Source: Selaginella moellendorffii
Taxonomy: Eukaryota > Streptophyta > Lycopodiopsida > Selaginellales > Selaginellaceae
Direction of reading: 5' to 3'
Assembly (NCBI RefSeq): GCF_000143415.4
Contig: NW_003314314.1
Location: 865,443-929,442, forward strand
Length of the DNA: 64,000 nt
In this document: piece after piece, positions 49,515-60,970 of the stretch
Layout of the letters: every line of letters begins with the position of its first letter
Numbering within the stretch: position 1 is the first letter of the stretch
Program-made: the position numbers and the translations under genes
The notes under the pieces: generated by a model
The model's input: only the letters and a program-made list of their open reading frames with translations
Database searches by the model: none
What the model was told of the DNA's origin: nothing

Positions 49515-50299
49515 AACGCAATGTCCTCTCCTGATCATGAACGTCGTCTCTGTGAACTTCAATCACCAAGTCCTGGATAAAACCAGGGCATGGCATTTCG
49601 TAGTTCGATATAAGCTGCGGCAAATCCCCGTCACTTGAGCAGGTGGTTGTGGAAACTCCCCTGGACAACGAGCAGAGCTGGAGATTTAGCTCCCGCCGAT
49701 TTTTCATGCGGTGGAAGATTAGACTTTGTTCACAACTTCTCACTATCAACGCCATGGAAGGCTTCTCGTTTGCAAAGCAGGTGATTGGGTTGCCAAGGAG
49801 TGAGATTCCAGAGCTCCTCACGGCAAAGAGATGGAAGACCCCGTGTTCTTCGCGGTCAACTGCTGTGAAAGCTCTCCAACGCTGGAAACTATGACTCTTA
49901 GTACGCTTTCTCATGACATGAGGAGTTGCCACCTCATAGAACCACGTTGGCTAAAGTTGACGAAGGCAACGATATATCAGAGCCACATTGTCCACACGAC
50001 ACTTCCGCTATGTTTTGACACTCTCGAGACTGTCATGTTCAGGACGGCCTCCAAGCTACCTCTATATGAGCCATGACTGTCCACACTATGCTTCCACTGT
50101 GTTTTGACATGGTATCGGCCTTGAGGGCGTTCCCTCTTGGATGCTGAGCGCTGCTATTGCACAACATCAGCACCTCCGCCTGTGTGCCCAGCGCCCAGCG
50201 TCAAGCACGCCTCTGGTACAGCGCTCTAGGCTCGCCTCTGTCCCATTGCCATAGATAGATCTTGTTTTAGTGCAGACAGGGTGTGACTGGCGGAGTCTT

Positions 50300-50521
50300 C
50301 TAGATCTTTTTGGGTATGTCCTTGAGAGCGTTCCTGGCTGAAAGATCCAGCTCTTTCTCCTCGCCACCGAGGCACCGGCGATAGCTTCGAAGGTAGTAAA
50401 CGCAGCTGCGATTGCAAGAGCAGTCATCGTCACCGAAGCAGTAGTGCACACTCTCCTCTCGAGCTGCTGTTTGGACTGAGAAAATGAGGAAGATCGCCAT
50501 CGAGATCTTCAACTTCGCCAT
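50300..50521 (-). CDS. Small secreted cysteine-rich peptide, copy D
   Basis: A 73-aa frame with signal peptide (MAKLKISMAIFLIFSVQTA), five cysteines in the copy A/B spacing, and tail KDIPKKI. It is intact. Its upstream flank is conserved with copies B and C but carries the hAT insertion at 50806-51460. Confidence 0.72.
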   Translation of the reverse strand: MAKLKISMAIFLIFSVQTAAREESVHYCFGDDDCSCNRSCVYYLRSYRRCLGGEEKELDLSARNALKDIPKKI

Positions 50522-50805
50522 TCCTGGTGGAAACCTTAAGCGAGAGCACGAAATTCTTGAAGTTCACACTTCCTGGTCCTTAGAAACTCTCGAATCGAAA
50601 TGAAAGAACAAACACTCTTACTTTTGTGGTGTATCCACCACATCCAAGCACCGAGAACCTTTCACGTTTTCCAGCGATTCAATACTCTTCCAGCAGTGTA
50701 ATCGTCTTCCAGCTCAAGCAGACACATGACAGGTGCTGCAAGAAGACAAAAGAAAACGATGTGTCGCACTATAATCTTCTATGCTAGCTCCAAGTTCGTT
50801 CTGAG

Positions 50806-51460
50806 CATGGTTGGTCCCGAACGCGTTCGGCCGAAATCCCGACCGCCGCCGAACGCGGTCGGCCGAACGCGGTCGGACAGCTCCGTTCGGTATTCCGTTC
50901 GGCAAAAAAAAAAATTGTGATCGCGCTAGATTTCTGATGCTGCAGCGGCTATCGCCATCACCACTGCCTCTGCTTTCGATTGAGTGTGGAGCAGAGCAGC
51001 TCGCTGCCTCGCAAATCAAATTGCCCAGTCCGCAACGCTTGAAATTTTTGCCCTAAAATGGAAATTCCAGTGATTTCATAGATTTGATTCTAGAGATTCG
51101 TAGCAATTCTGGCACAATTGAGTTCAGAGATTATTCTAGAGATTTGTAGCAATTCTGGCACAATTGAGTGATGGCGCCTGATTGGGCATGGTCCCATGTT
51201 ACCAAGCTCATTCCTTATGCTTCTGGCAAAGGAACTGGGCATTGGAAATGTAATTATTGTGATAAAATGTATGGTTTGGTTTAGTTTGGTTTAATGTTTT
51301 GGTTTTTCTACTTTTATTAATGTAGTTTTACTAAAAATGTTTTTTTTTTTATCAAAAAAATTTTGTGAACCGTTCAGCCGTTCGGCATTTTCATAGCCGG
51401 TCGATAACCACGGTCGGGCGGTCGGGCAGTCGGCGTTCGGAACGGTCGGGACCAACCATA
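50806..51460. mobile_element. Non-autonomous hAT element with 8-bp target duplication
   Basis: The ends are inverted repeats (ATGGTTGGTCCCGA at the left, its complement at the right). GTTCTGAG flanks both sides (50798-50805 and 51461-51468), the 8-bp duplication typical of hAT. Homologous flanks near 24265 and 35040 lack the insertion, confirming an empty site. Sub-terminal CGTTCGG-type repeats are plentiful. Inside are a tandem repeat (about 51085-51170) and a BED-finger remnant. Confidence 0.88.
51171..51284 (+). pseudogene. BED zinc-finger remnant of the hAT transposase
   Basis: A 37-codon frame reads MAPDWAWSHVTKLIP, then GTGHWKCNYCDKMYG, matching the start of a BED finger (W at the front, C-x2-C). 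It stops before the second half of the finger and the catalytic domain. Confidence 0.65.
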
Positions 51461-51489
51461 GTTCTGAGTGCCTCCGATAAGTTTGCGAT

Positions 51490-51780
51490 GAAGGAGTTCC
51501 CGGGTAGGGCGAGCATGTTCCCGCCCAGAACAGGAGGGAACGAGCGAGCCCGTGCCCGTGGAACGGCCTTAACAGGCTGTGGCGAGACCGTTAACAGACA
51601 CGTGGAAGAATGTTATTTGAGGATGAGAGGGTTCTCCAGTTGGTTCCAGAACCTAGCAGCTGGCAGTTGGGTTCTGGAGAACCTGGCAGTTGTTAGCCAC
51701 GTTCTCGCAGAGAACTTGACTCGATCTGACGGCTGCCAATAGTTGGATCAAGTTAACGGGCGAGCCACAGCCCGTTAAGG
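51490..51780. mobile_element. Unclassified ~290-bp insertion
   Basis: The same flank in other copies reads continuously from GTTTGCGATG to ATAGAGC (near 24278 and 35053); here about 290 bp of GC-richer DNA is inserted between them. It contains TTAAC-GGGC-GTGGC-like motifs near both ends but no clear inverted repeats or ORF. Confidence 0.5.
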
Positions 51781-51789
51781 ATAGAGCAT

Positions 51790-53260
51790 TGTAGCTCTGT
51801 TACTGCTAATCCATTCTCTGCATATTTCAGCTTATCTTCTCTTTTAAAACCTGCCTCCTTCAAGCTTGAGATTGCTATCCACTAGCCCCACTTATTGCAT
51901 TAAGTTGCAATAAAACATTTATTTGAAGAGCCTTCATCTAAATAATGAGTAACTTAAAACTAAATCTTAGTTACCTCATATATTGGTTTAACGTAACTTG
52001 CACATCTAGAATACTTAAACACACAGGCAAAATAGAAACACTAGCCACTTTATAAATAGATAATCAATTGTTTCATTCCCATGTAACCATTTTGTGAAAT
52101 AATTAAATACATTATAATCCTCAATATTATCATTGCCAACTCAAATTAATACCACAATCATCTAAAATTACTGAATTTTCACCAATTTTAAAATATTTTA
52201 CTGAAGAAGTAAATATGTGTAATTTAATCCTGAAAACCATGCATCATGTGGTGCTCAATGATGTTTACCATAAAGATAAATATGATATATGATAATATGT
52301 ATAAGGAGAATATAGTTTCCTCCATACCTTAAACATGTGAGTTTCATTTCTAAATCTTAAACAAAAGGATTAATATAAGTTTGAGAAAGAAAAGAATTTA
52401 TTAATTTTAATAAGAATACAAAGTCGTTCAATAAAAAATTATGAGTTAGAGGTAGGCACATTACATTGCTACTAGTAATTTAGTTGATATATAATGTTTA
52501 AAATTTTGCAATTATAACACTTTAACAACTAACATTTTAGCCATTACATAAAAGTTTAAATAGCAACTCTAACTCCGTTGCATGTAGCAACACTTGGTTT
52601 GCTTAATGGTAGTTTTATTATTACTTATTAATCTAATTGATCAAATAAAGTTTATAATTATAAGCATGTTTGTAATTTATAAACACAAGATTAATCTTAT
52701 TGCATATCAACCATTAGATGATAGAATAAATAAAAATATACTAGAAAGGGTTTAGGAAAGTTTATAAATTATAAACATGTTTATAAATTATAAATGCCAG
52801 ATTAATCTAAATGAATACCAACCGTTAGATGGTAGAATATCCTAGAATATCCAAACATATTCTAGGTATATTCGTATAGGTTTGCTTAAGCAAACCAATT
52901 AGCTAGTTTTAGAGAATATGTTGTAAACTATAATAAATTATTATATATATTTCAGTTGTAAAGAACAACTCTATTTTTCAACTAAATTTTGTGTGAATAT
53001 ACAAGCTGTCACAAATTACAACACAAAATTTGTAACTAAAGCCAATTTGCAAAGTGAAATTTATAACTTAAATTTACAATAAACACAATAAAATCGTTGA
53101 AAATATATATAGAGTTGCTACTATTACTCCCGCTCCTGAAGGAGATGTCAAGTATGAATATGGCTGCACGTCTTTGGTTTCCTCCTGGCTTTCGTCCTTA
53201 AGGATGCTATGAGCAGAGCACTATCCTTGTTGTGGATCAGTTCATGTAATGTCTGTTCGG
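51790..53260. other. AT-rich region without genes
   Basis: The first ~130 bp repeat the unit flank at 24300-24430. The rest is AT-rich without coding signal. An imperfect tandem duplication of about 90 bp lies at 52648-52735 and 52757-52840. Confidence 0.5.
52586..52604 (+). repeat. 19-bp inverted repeat, left arm
   Basis: It pairs perfectly with 55619-55637 on the other strand. Three kilobases lie between, including the S-protein homologue. Confidence 0.5.
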
Positions 53261-53530
53261 CCGAAAGGAGTCTTGATAATTCTCCGTGACTTAGACCGGC
53301 GTTGTTCTTCAACCGACTTCTTGTTCTTCGTCTTCCTCGCCCTGTTTCTTATGCAATCCATGGTGGTGATGCGTTGAAACGAAGGACCATCTCTTCAGTC
53401 AAAGGTAGCCATGAGAATCCAACTGGGAATCATCACGTAGCTGGAGATTTGAATAAAAACACCAAGAAAAACTGGGCTGTGTGCTGCGCTTGGATGCACT
53501 GAGATCTGCTGGGCTGGGGCAGACAAGGTG
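53260..53530 (-). pseudogene. Decayed copy of the small acidic protein region
   Basis: It matches the region of 20400-20620 around the start of the acidic 68-aa frame, including the start-codon context, but is disrupted. The adjacent 53520-53590 matches the DNA 3' of the peptide genes. Confidence 0.5.
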
Positions 53531-53753
53531 TGACTGGCCGAGACTTGGATCAAGAGGATGGAGTCTTCTAGATCTTTTTGGGTATGTCCCTGCTCTCTAT
53601 TTAGGTGTGGATCACGCCCTGTGACGTGATCAGAGAGCCTTGTGTGAGGCGTCACCTTAAGAGGGGGACGGGATGAGGATGGAGAGGCTTTAGAGAGGGA
53701 GACTTCCAGTGTTTCGACCACAACATTTTCATATCTGATTAAGCGAGAGGGAG

Positions 53754-53916
53754 TGTTGGAGATGTATGACCTCTCATGACATGAGGGGTCTACGTGTCAC
53801 CACCATGCATAGAGTATATATATAAGCAAGAGCCATGACAATATATCAAAGCCACATTGTCCACAATACAGCTATGTTTTGGCACTCAAGGCTGTCATGC
53901 TCCAGATGGCTCCTAC
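53754..53916 (+). repeat. Short LTR-like repeat
   Basis: It begins TGTTGGAGATG after a purine tract (GCGAGAGGGAG) and ends CTCCTACA. Related sequence forms the far 3' end of each PPR unit (about 23527, 29586, 38590 and 49895). It is probably a solo or 3' LTR of a copia-like element. Confidence 0.45.
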
Positions 53917-54172
53917 AGTGTGATAATATAGTATGTCGTTTGGTAATAAATTGTCATAGATATTGCAAGCTTCTGCCACTTGGAAAGTCTTGGAATACCT
54001 ATGAAAGGAGCTCCGATAAGACCCTTGGCAACAGTCAAAATCCAACCAATTTGGAGTCCACTGGCTCTAGTAACTTTCTCCTTGGAGCTTCCTGTTTCCA
54101 ATAGAAGAGAGTAAATCTTTTAATATGAAGGTCTAAATCCAGATGTTATGAGCAATTTTTCCTAGGAAAAAA

Positions 54173-54577
54173 ATGTATTCAAAATTCTTATCTATTTCTA
54201 TTTTCTACTGTTTATTTTGTAATTGTTATTCAATAGAAATGTTTATTTATAATAGACTAGGTGGTGACATTGATTTATCTTGTGACTCTGAATCTAATGA
54301 TGTAGTTGGTCCAAATATTATAGCTGATAGAAAAAGTTTACATTTTAGTTTTGGAACACGTTGGGATTTTGGTCGAACTCAATTTTGGTGTCGTTTAACT
54401 AATATGAATGCGCAAGTATCAAGAAATTTTAATGTTTATACACAAAATAGTAATGAAGATTATGAAGAAGCCTTAATTATAGAATATTATGTATTTGATT
54501 ATGGAATTTTTGAAACTCACATACATAAGAATAAAAAATTCTGGTCTCTACCTCAGAGAAAGCCTTCTCCATTCTAG
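54173..54577 (+). CDS. S-protein homologue (plant self-incompatibility S1 family)
   Basis: A 134-aa intronless frame in AT-rich DNA. Residues 1-20 form a hydrophobic signal peptide. The rest matches the SPH fold: MFIYNRLGGDIDLSCDSES, then a VGPNIIADRKSLHFSFG segment, then TQFWCRL. Two conserved cysteines (DLSC and FWC) remain, while the usual C-terminal pair is absent. SPH proteins are small secreted ligands; in poppy one triggers pollen rejection, while most others have unknown roles. No partner receptor is nearby. It may be diverged but shows no break. Confidence 0.72.
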   Translation: MYSKFLSISIFYCLFCNCYSIEMFIYNRLGGDIDLSCDSESNDVVGPNIIADRKSLHFSFGTRWDFGRTQFWCRLTNMNAQVSRNFNVYTQNSNEDYEEALIIEYYVFDYGIFETHIHKNKKFWSLPQRKPSPF

Positions 54578-54599
54578 CTATTTAAAATAATGGCTTTAT

Positions 54600-57500
54600 G
54601 TAATATTTTATTAATATTTATTTTTGTGAAAAAAATCATATATTATAATTTTAATAGTTGTAAACTTTTTCATTGATGAGTATTCTCTATTTTATATTTT
54701 CTTTGTTTTCTTTAGAAAGCTTGTGGGGGACAGGTGTAATAAATAATTTTAGAAAATCTATATATATTCTAAGATAATTCAATAAAATTTGTTGTGATTT
54801 TTACATAAAATTTATACTCTAAATATTTTTTAATCAGATTTTAATCCTTACTTATAACTAGAAAATGGAACTATTGATTTACTTGCAAAGCTTCATCTTA
54901 ACTTCATTATATTTTCATCAAACACACCTCAACTTTATTCCATGCTTCTACATTTCCACCATTATAATCAAACTTGCCCAAAAAGAGTGGATGACACTCT
55001 TTACATTTCTGACTTAATATTTATTTACTAAAACACTTAGAGAAGCTTTAGGAGTAATAACACACTAATTAAAGTAAAAAAAAAACTATTCACACTTTAT
55101 AGACTAACACCATTCCCTACAGTAGCAAGTCATGTTAGTGCCATGGACCCCTCCCTTGACAAAATAATCCTTCTTTGTGTTGTGGTAGGAGGAAGTAAAC
55201 TTTTAACAATCAATAAGTTCTAGATTGGATTAAGTGTCTCTTACAACTCAGTTGAATTTAAGTTTAATCTCACTCTACCCCCTCCCACACCACACTATTT
55301 TCATCCTTAGTAGCATAGAGAGCAGAACATATTGTGCTAAACTATCTATGATGTGATCTATCTCTTGAGGGGAAACAAAGGCTACTATATGTGTTTCTAT
55401 GGATTAATAATCTAGTTTTTTTTAGATTAATTTATAAGTTTAAAAATAGAAATTGATATCAAAGATATTAAATAGTCTATAAATTATGTATTAAACACCA
55501 ACATAACTTAATAGTAGGATTAAGATTTTTTACTTTTAATATTTAATCTAAATTAAAATAATTTTTTTATAAAATATAATATTTCTAAGACTTGGATATT
55601 TAAATTTCAAAATACATAAAGCAAACCAAGTGTTGCTGCTAGCATAATAAAGTTTTTCCATAAATCAAAGTAAAGAATTCTTAATAAGTTAGCTTTCTAT
55701 TTAAATCAAACATTCTTTTTGTATGTGTATATCGTAGATTTATTTATTTTTTAAGAAATTTTTAAAGATTATATACCCTTGAATATTAAAATGTGTCTAT
55801 ATATGGTAAGTACAAGTTTACAAAGATCTTTCCAACTTTGAGAATTGAATAAACAATGCCTTCTACATCTAAATGTGTTGGTAAGAAATCTTTTGCACTA
55901 GTTAGACTTTATGCTCACTTATAAAAGTCCAATTGTGAAATCTATGGTAGATTAAGTATAGAAACTGGTCTAAGCCCTTGTTTATTCTTATCTTTACAAA
56001 TGTATTAAGCTATAATTTTTATTAAATATATTAATCTAAGTGCATAAAAAAGAACTTTCCTCACACCAATTGGGTTTAGGGAATAGCACAAGCAAGATAT
56101 TGTGCTGATCTTGATTCATCCCATTAGAAGTTACTATGGTGATTCCAACCTCCAGTCATAGAAAATCAATATCTAATTCAATAGAGGAAAGGAAGAGAGG
56201 AAAATATGTTTTTTATAGCATGGTTGTAATTGAATTTTGAATAGAAAACTGCAAAAGGTGCTATAAATTGTAATGAATTTAGACTACTTTTCTTCAAATA
56301 TAAATTATATATTGGAAATATAGTTTTAGAATTATAGTTGTTATAGTAGTTATTACATTCAAAAAATAAATAAAAACCATACATGCTATATCCCAATGAA
56401 AGGGTAGTGAACATCTATAGTTTTTTAAAAAAATTTACAAATTAACTATATATAAGAGGGTGATAGGGTTTCTTATGGATGCTAAGTGTGAGAGGATACT
56501 CATGGAATTTGGGTTGGTAGTACAATACAACCATCATTTGAAGGTGATGCCAAATATCACTCCAGTAAAGTCTTGTGATAGTAGTAACCATCCTCCTAAA
56601 GATTTGGTGGCTGTGGGCATACTCGTGGCTATCTATTGAATGAAGAAAAAGAATGTTGAGGTCAATATTAAGTCTTTCTATCCATTTCTTGCAAGCATGC
56701 CACCATCCAAAGTCTTGAGTAGTCACTGTTAAGAATCATGATTTAAAGATCATGCTAAACCTTAGGTTCAAGCTTAGGCAACATAGGTTAGTACAGATGC
56801 ACTAGCTAAGATAGCTACCATTATTTTTACCATAAGCTTACCTATAAGTCATGATTTCTTTCTAGATTTTAAAGATTTTTCTCTATTCAAGTTCCTCCAT
56901 TTGTCTTGCTTTGGGTTAGTCCTGACAGTTTAATTCAATTCCCTTGAGTCATTTGAGGCTCTTGTATGCTCTTGATCTTTTCTTCTTTTTGACCAAGATG
57001 CCACCATAGTCAGCTTTAGGTTCTGTGGCTCAACAGCATGATAGTTGCATCTTTGTGGTTCTGATCTCTAGATCTACAGCACAAGGGCTATAATTTCTTT
57101 TTCTTTTCCATTTTGTGGTGCCAAGATTTTAGTGGCTACATCTTCTGAGTGTGGCATTAGATTGTTTTATTCCTCAACTTGTTGGAAAGTTGTGGATCTC
57201 CTCCTTTTTTGACGAGCTCAAGTGCACTCAATATTCTAGGAGTTATGATTGTTTGTGTTGCAACATGTTGCCTTGGTTTTCTTTTAGTCCAATCTGCAAC
57301 AAAATAGCTGCAATTTTTCTTCACTAAACTTCATTTTTCTTCTTGCATTTTTTTGGCAATTTTTTTGTGTATCTTGTTTGTGATCCTCCTCCTTTCTTAG
57401 CTCTATCAGAACTAGCATCAATTCAGGTGTGGGCACAATTTGAGAAAGGAGGGGGATAAGTAGCTAGGAAGATACTAATAAGGAACAAAGATGAATGGCC

Positions 57501-58780
57501 AATAAAACCAACCATAAGTGATTCATCATACTAGCAAAGGTTGGTCTAGAATGAATGAAGGGAACTTGAAGGGGTACCTTTGCAAAAAGAAATTCCTAGT
57601 TCTTCTTCTCTTTCACTCAAGCATAGGCAGACAAAACTAAGTCACTATGGCTTAATCCCCTTGTCCTTAAAGAGAGGTAGATATTATCAGGAATTCTACT
57701 TTAAACTCAAGCTTAGGCTTAGGTTTAGACTCATGCTAAGGTCTATATCAGTCAAGCTTTAGGCAAAGGACTTAACCATCCTGGCTAAAGATAGATACCA
57801 TTATTTTTACCAATAGTGATGGCTAATCTAAAATGTAGTGTAGTATATAAGTTAAGACCTTATTTATAATATACTTTTTGCACCAATCATGGCTTTTTTC
57901 TAGATCTCAAATCTTTCTGTGTATCTATAGGTTCTAGTGAGGAGTCTTGATAATTGCAAATTGACACATCATTCCAAAGTATCCCTCCATATTTAGAATT
58001 CTTCCCACAATGTGATTTCCATTGGGAATAGCCTTGTATCCAGACCATAGATCTCACAAGAATGGATGTCAAAGTCTTGTTGGAAAAACATTTGATTTAT
58101 TTACTAGCTTATTTGAGGTTGGCTTAACCATAGAGTAGAACCGGAGTGACATTTGAGATACTGTTAATTGACAGTTATCTTAGTAGTAGTTTCCCTTTTA
58201 TTGGAGTTATATTTCTATTCATGGATTTTTATTTTTTATATTTAAATCTCATAGATTTTACTCAAGTTGTTATTTTTAATTGTTTATAACAAACTTCACA
58301 CCCTCGTGAAAGAAGTTAATAATTGCTCTCTCTCTCACACACACAAAGGACATTGTCAATCTCAAGATATCCCTTAATTAAATAGAATTAGAGGTTTAGA
58401 CCTTTTTTTATATAAAATGTAAACTTTTTAGTTAAGACTTTGTGGCACTTCCTTCAATATTGGAATTACATAGATTTTTTAAAACTATTCCTTTTAGTTA
58501 CTTCAATCTAACATCTACACTAAGTAGGCCTAAGGCTGTAAAGAGTCTAGGTAATCTTTGTGGATGGACATTGACTTTTAGAGATGAAATTAATTTAGGA
58601 ATTTAATCTAGTTAATTGGAAGTTTTTAAATGATATATTTATGTCTGAATTCGCTAGTCTAGAATCCCGGTTGAGACATTTTTTACGAAAACATTTTTTA
58701 CTTGTATTCCGCACCCGGGGAATTACAGATCTGGGCACTCTAAAGAGCATACTTCACAGATCTCAAATGTGGATAACAGT
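54600..58780. other. AT-rich region without recognisable genes
   Basis: No frame above 100 codons has a recognisable product. A degenerate direct repeat is seen (56760-56890 against 57690-57930, including CCATTATTTTTACCA). A TC/CA microsatellite is at about 58325-58346. The rest is low-complexity AT-rich DNA. Confidence 0.5.
55619..55637 (-). repeat. 19-bp inverted repeat, right arm
   Basis: Reverse complement of 52586-52604. Confidence 0.5.
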
Positions 58781-58790
58781 CGAAGGACGT

Positions 58791-59072
58791 CTAGTATTTC
58801 CCAAGATCTGGCAGCGGTGACTTGATCTTAAGCTTGAGAGCGTTCTTGGCCAATAGAGCCTGCTCTTTCTCCACGCCGCTGAGACACCGGCCATAGCTTC
58901 GAAGGTAGTAAACACAGCTGCAACCGACAGAGCACTCATCATCCCCAAAGCAGTAGTGGACACTTGAGATGTTTTCTTCTCGAGCTGCTGTTTGGATTGA
59001 GAAATAAAGGAAGATCACCAGTATCAGAACCAACATCCACATCGCACTCTTCCCCTCCTTAAACTTGGCCAT
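58791..59072 (-). CDS. Small secreted cysteine-rich peptide, copy E (divergent)
   Basis: From the ATG at 59072 it encodes 93 aa: a long hydrophobic signal (ILVIFLYFSIQTA), then five cysteines spaced C-x5-C-x3-C-x-C-x9-C. The third cysteine is two positions later than in copies A-D, while the total length is unchanged. The tail resembles copy A (LKLKIKSPLPDLGKY). The open frame extends upstream to 59246, but that part looks like 5' UTR; MAKFKEG matches the start of the other copies. Its 5' flank (near 59340-59385) is shared with copy A (near 20020-20060). Confidence 0.72.
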   Translation of the reverse strand: MAKFKEGKSAMWMLVLILVIFLYFSIQTAAREENISSVHYCFGDDECSVGCSCVYYLRSYGRCLSGVEKEQALLAKNALKLKIKSPLPDLGKY

Positions 59073-59289
59073 TCCTGCTGAAAACCGCTTCTCCCTTTTC
59101 TCCTCGGAGACTCTCGAATTGAGAAGAAAAACAAACACAAGAAGAAAGCTCTCTCTTACTTGATGCCGCCGCTGTGCCTTCTCCGGCTTTCTATCCCTCA
59201 AACTTAACAAGGCATCCAAAGTGGGGTCCTGGAAAGAAAGGCTCATCTGTTAGAACAGTTTATTCAAAGACGTAATAGTCTTCCAGCAC

Positions 59290-60180
59290 ATTGCAAGGCA
59301 AAAAAATGTGTCACATACCATCCAACACGTCTCTGCAAACCGGGGGCCCGTCACAATCTATACGAGCTCCACGCTGTTCCTAAGGCTTTCGTCTTCTTGC
59401 ATGAGAAAGAGAGAGAATAAAAAGAGTGTACCTTGGGAGATGGCTTATTATTTATTTTGCTGGAGAATCGCGAGAGCCCTTCAGTTCCAAGGATAATTCT
59501 ATCACAACATAGATGGTGTTGTCAGTCCCACTTAAAACAAAAGGTTTCTTATAGACGCTGCTGTTGCCACTGGATCCCACCAGGGTGGCGATGGAGACAA
59601 GCCGAGGAAATGCCGCGGTGTCGCTGTGACAACTCGAGCTTCGCTTTCAAAGGAGCCCAGAAGTTTTCCAAAAGGATATGAGGCAGTGATCTTCGAGGAG
59701 TTGCGTGTAAGTCCCAGGCGAGAGCTCCAAAACCTGCGTGTGATCCGTAGAGGGTCGTCGTCGAGAGCTGGACAAAGTTTACGTTGCTTTTCTGGCCACC
59801 ACCACCACTGCTGCTGCTGCGGCATTGGTTTTTTCTCGCGGGCTCGTCCGGCTGGTTGGATTTAGTCGCGTTGTTTTCCGGAGCGTCGTGTTTGCGGATG
59901 TTGGCTGATGGTCGAAGGCGGTCTAGAAAGCGAAGAACTCGATTCCCTACGCTTTTGCCTGCATCTATGTCGCGCTGCTGGACGGTTCTATGGACTCTGA
60001 GAGCTACATCAAAAATCCCTCGAGCACGCCTGCAAGCAAAAAAGCGTTGGAAAAGAAAGACTTCCAAAAACTAATAACGAAAACGAAATGCTCACGCAAG
60101 AATCAAGCAAAGGAATGCTTGCACTCAAATTTACAGAGGAAAAATAAGAGGCCAAATCTAATTTCAATCACATAAGCCAA
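59290..60180. other. Region with open frames but no recognised gene
   Basis: Overlapping open frames exist on both strands (for example 59549-60067 minus, 59784-60074 plus), but neither shows a known domain, and their strong overlap argues that composition explains them. Short stretches near 59850 resemble 20120-20160, so part is old duplication. Confidence 0.35.
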
Positions 60181-60970
60181 CTATTCAACTAGATTGCATC
60201 CATACCTGAAGACGAAGGCGCGGATCCTTGGATGCTTGGACAGGAGGCGGCGCTGCAGGCGCAGGACAAGGCGATAGGTCCTCTTGAGCCCTAAGCAATA
60301 GGCTGTCGCCAATGTGATCTCCCACAGCACCATTAGGACATCAAATAGAAGTGAAATGCCCTAAGTTCTTGAGGATATTCTAGGTATATCATAGGTCAAA
60401 CCCTTAACTATTCTTAAATTAATTTAGATTATGTTTTTCAAAATTACTAACTGAGATTAAGATAGCTGGATAATATTTTATTACCAAACTCTGTACTTAT
60501 AAGAAATTGGAAAAATATCACTTAGCTCAATTTTTATTCATTGAAGTAATATTTTTTTCTTAATTTGTTTTTACTTTTTAGTAAAGGGATAAAACAGAGT
60601 TTATGGACCATTTGGTTTAGGGTTCTTTTTTCATTATTTATCTGTTATATTTGAAAATCGGGACACAATACGTGTTAGATATTTTAAATTATTCCTGCTC
60701 GGCATTCCTTCATAGAGAACGAGACTGTAGCAGAACCTGGAAAGCCAGCCCGTGATGAGTCACCAGGAGGAAAAAGAAAATTAAAAAAACAAAGTATTTT
60801 GCCCTTGAACCTACCTTCAAACGTTGCAGAGTTCTCTCAAGTGACCGAATATCCAAATACCCAAACCAAGTGCAAATATATTTATAACACAAAACTTAAT
60901 CTAAAACAGTAAAAGCCGTTCTAGAACATACTAGCATTTGTCTTGGAATCATCTTTCACGAAGACGACGC

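Noticed and set aside
51365-51742. 125-aa plus-strand frame
   Set aside because: It crosses the end of the hAT element and the unclassified insertion, so it cannot be a conserved gene.
59549-60067. 172-aa minus-strand frame as a gene
   Set aside because: No recognisable domain, heavy overlap with plus-strand frames, low-complexity Gly/Ser stretch.
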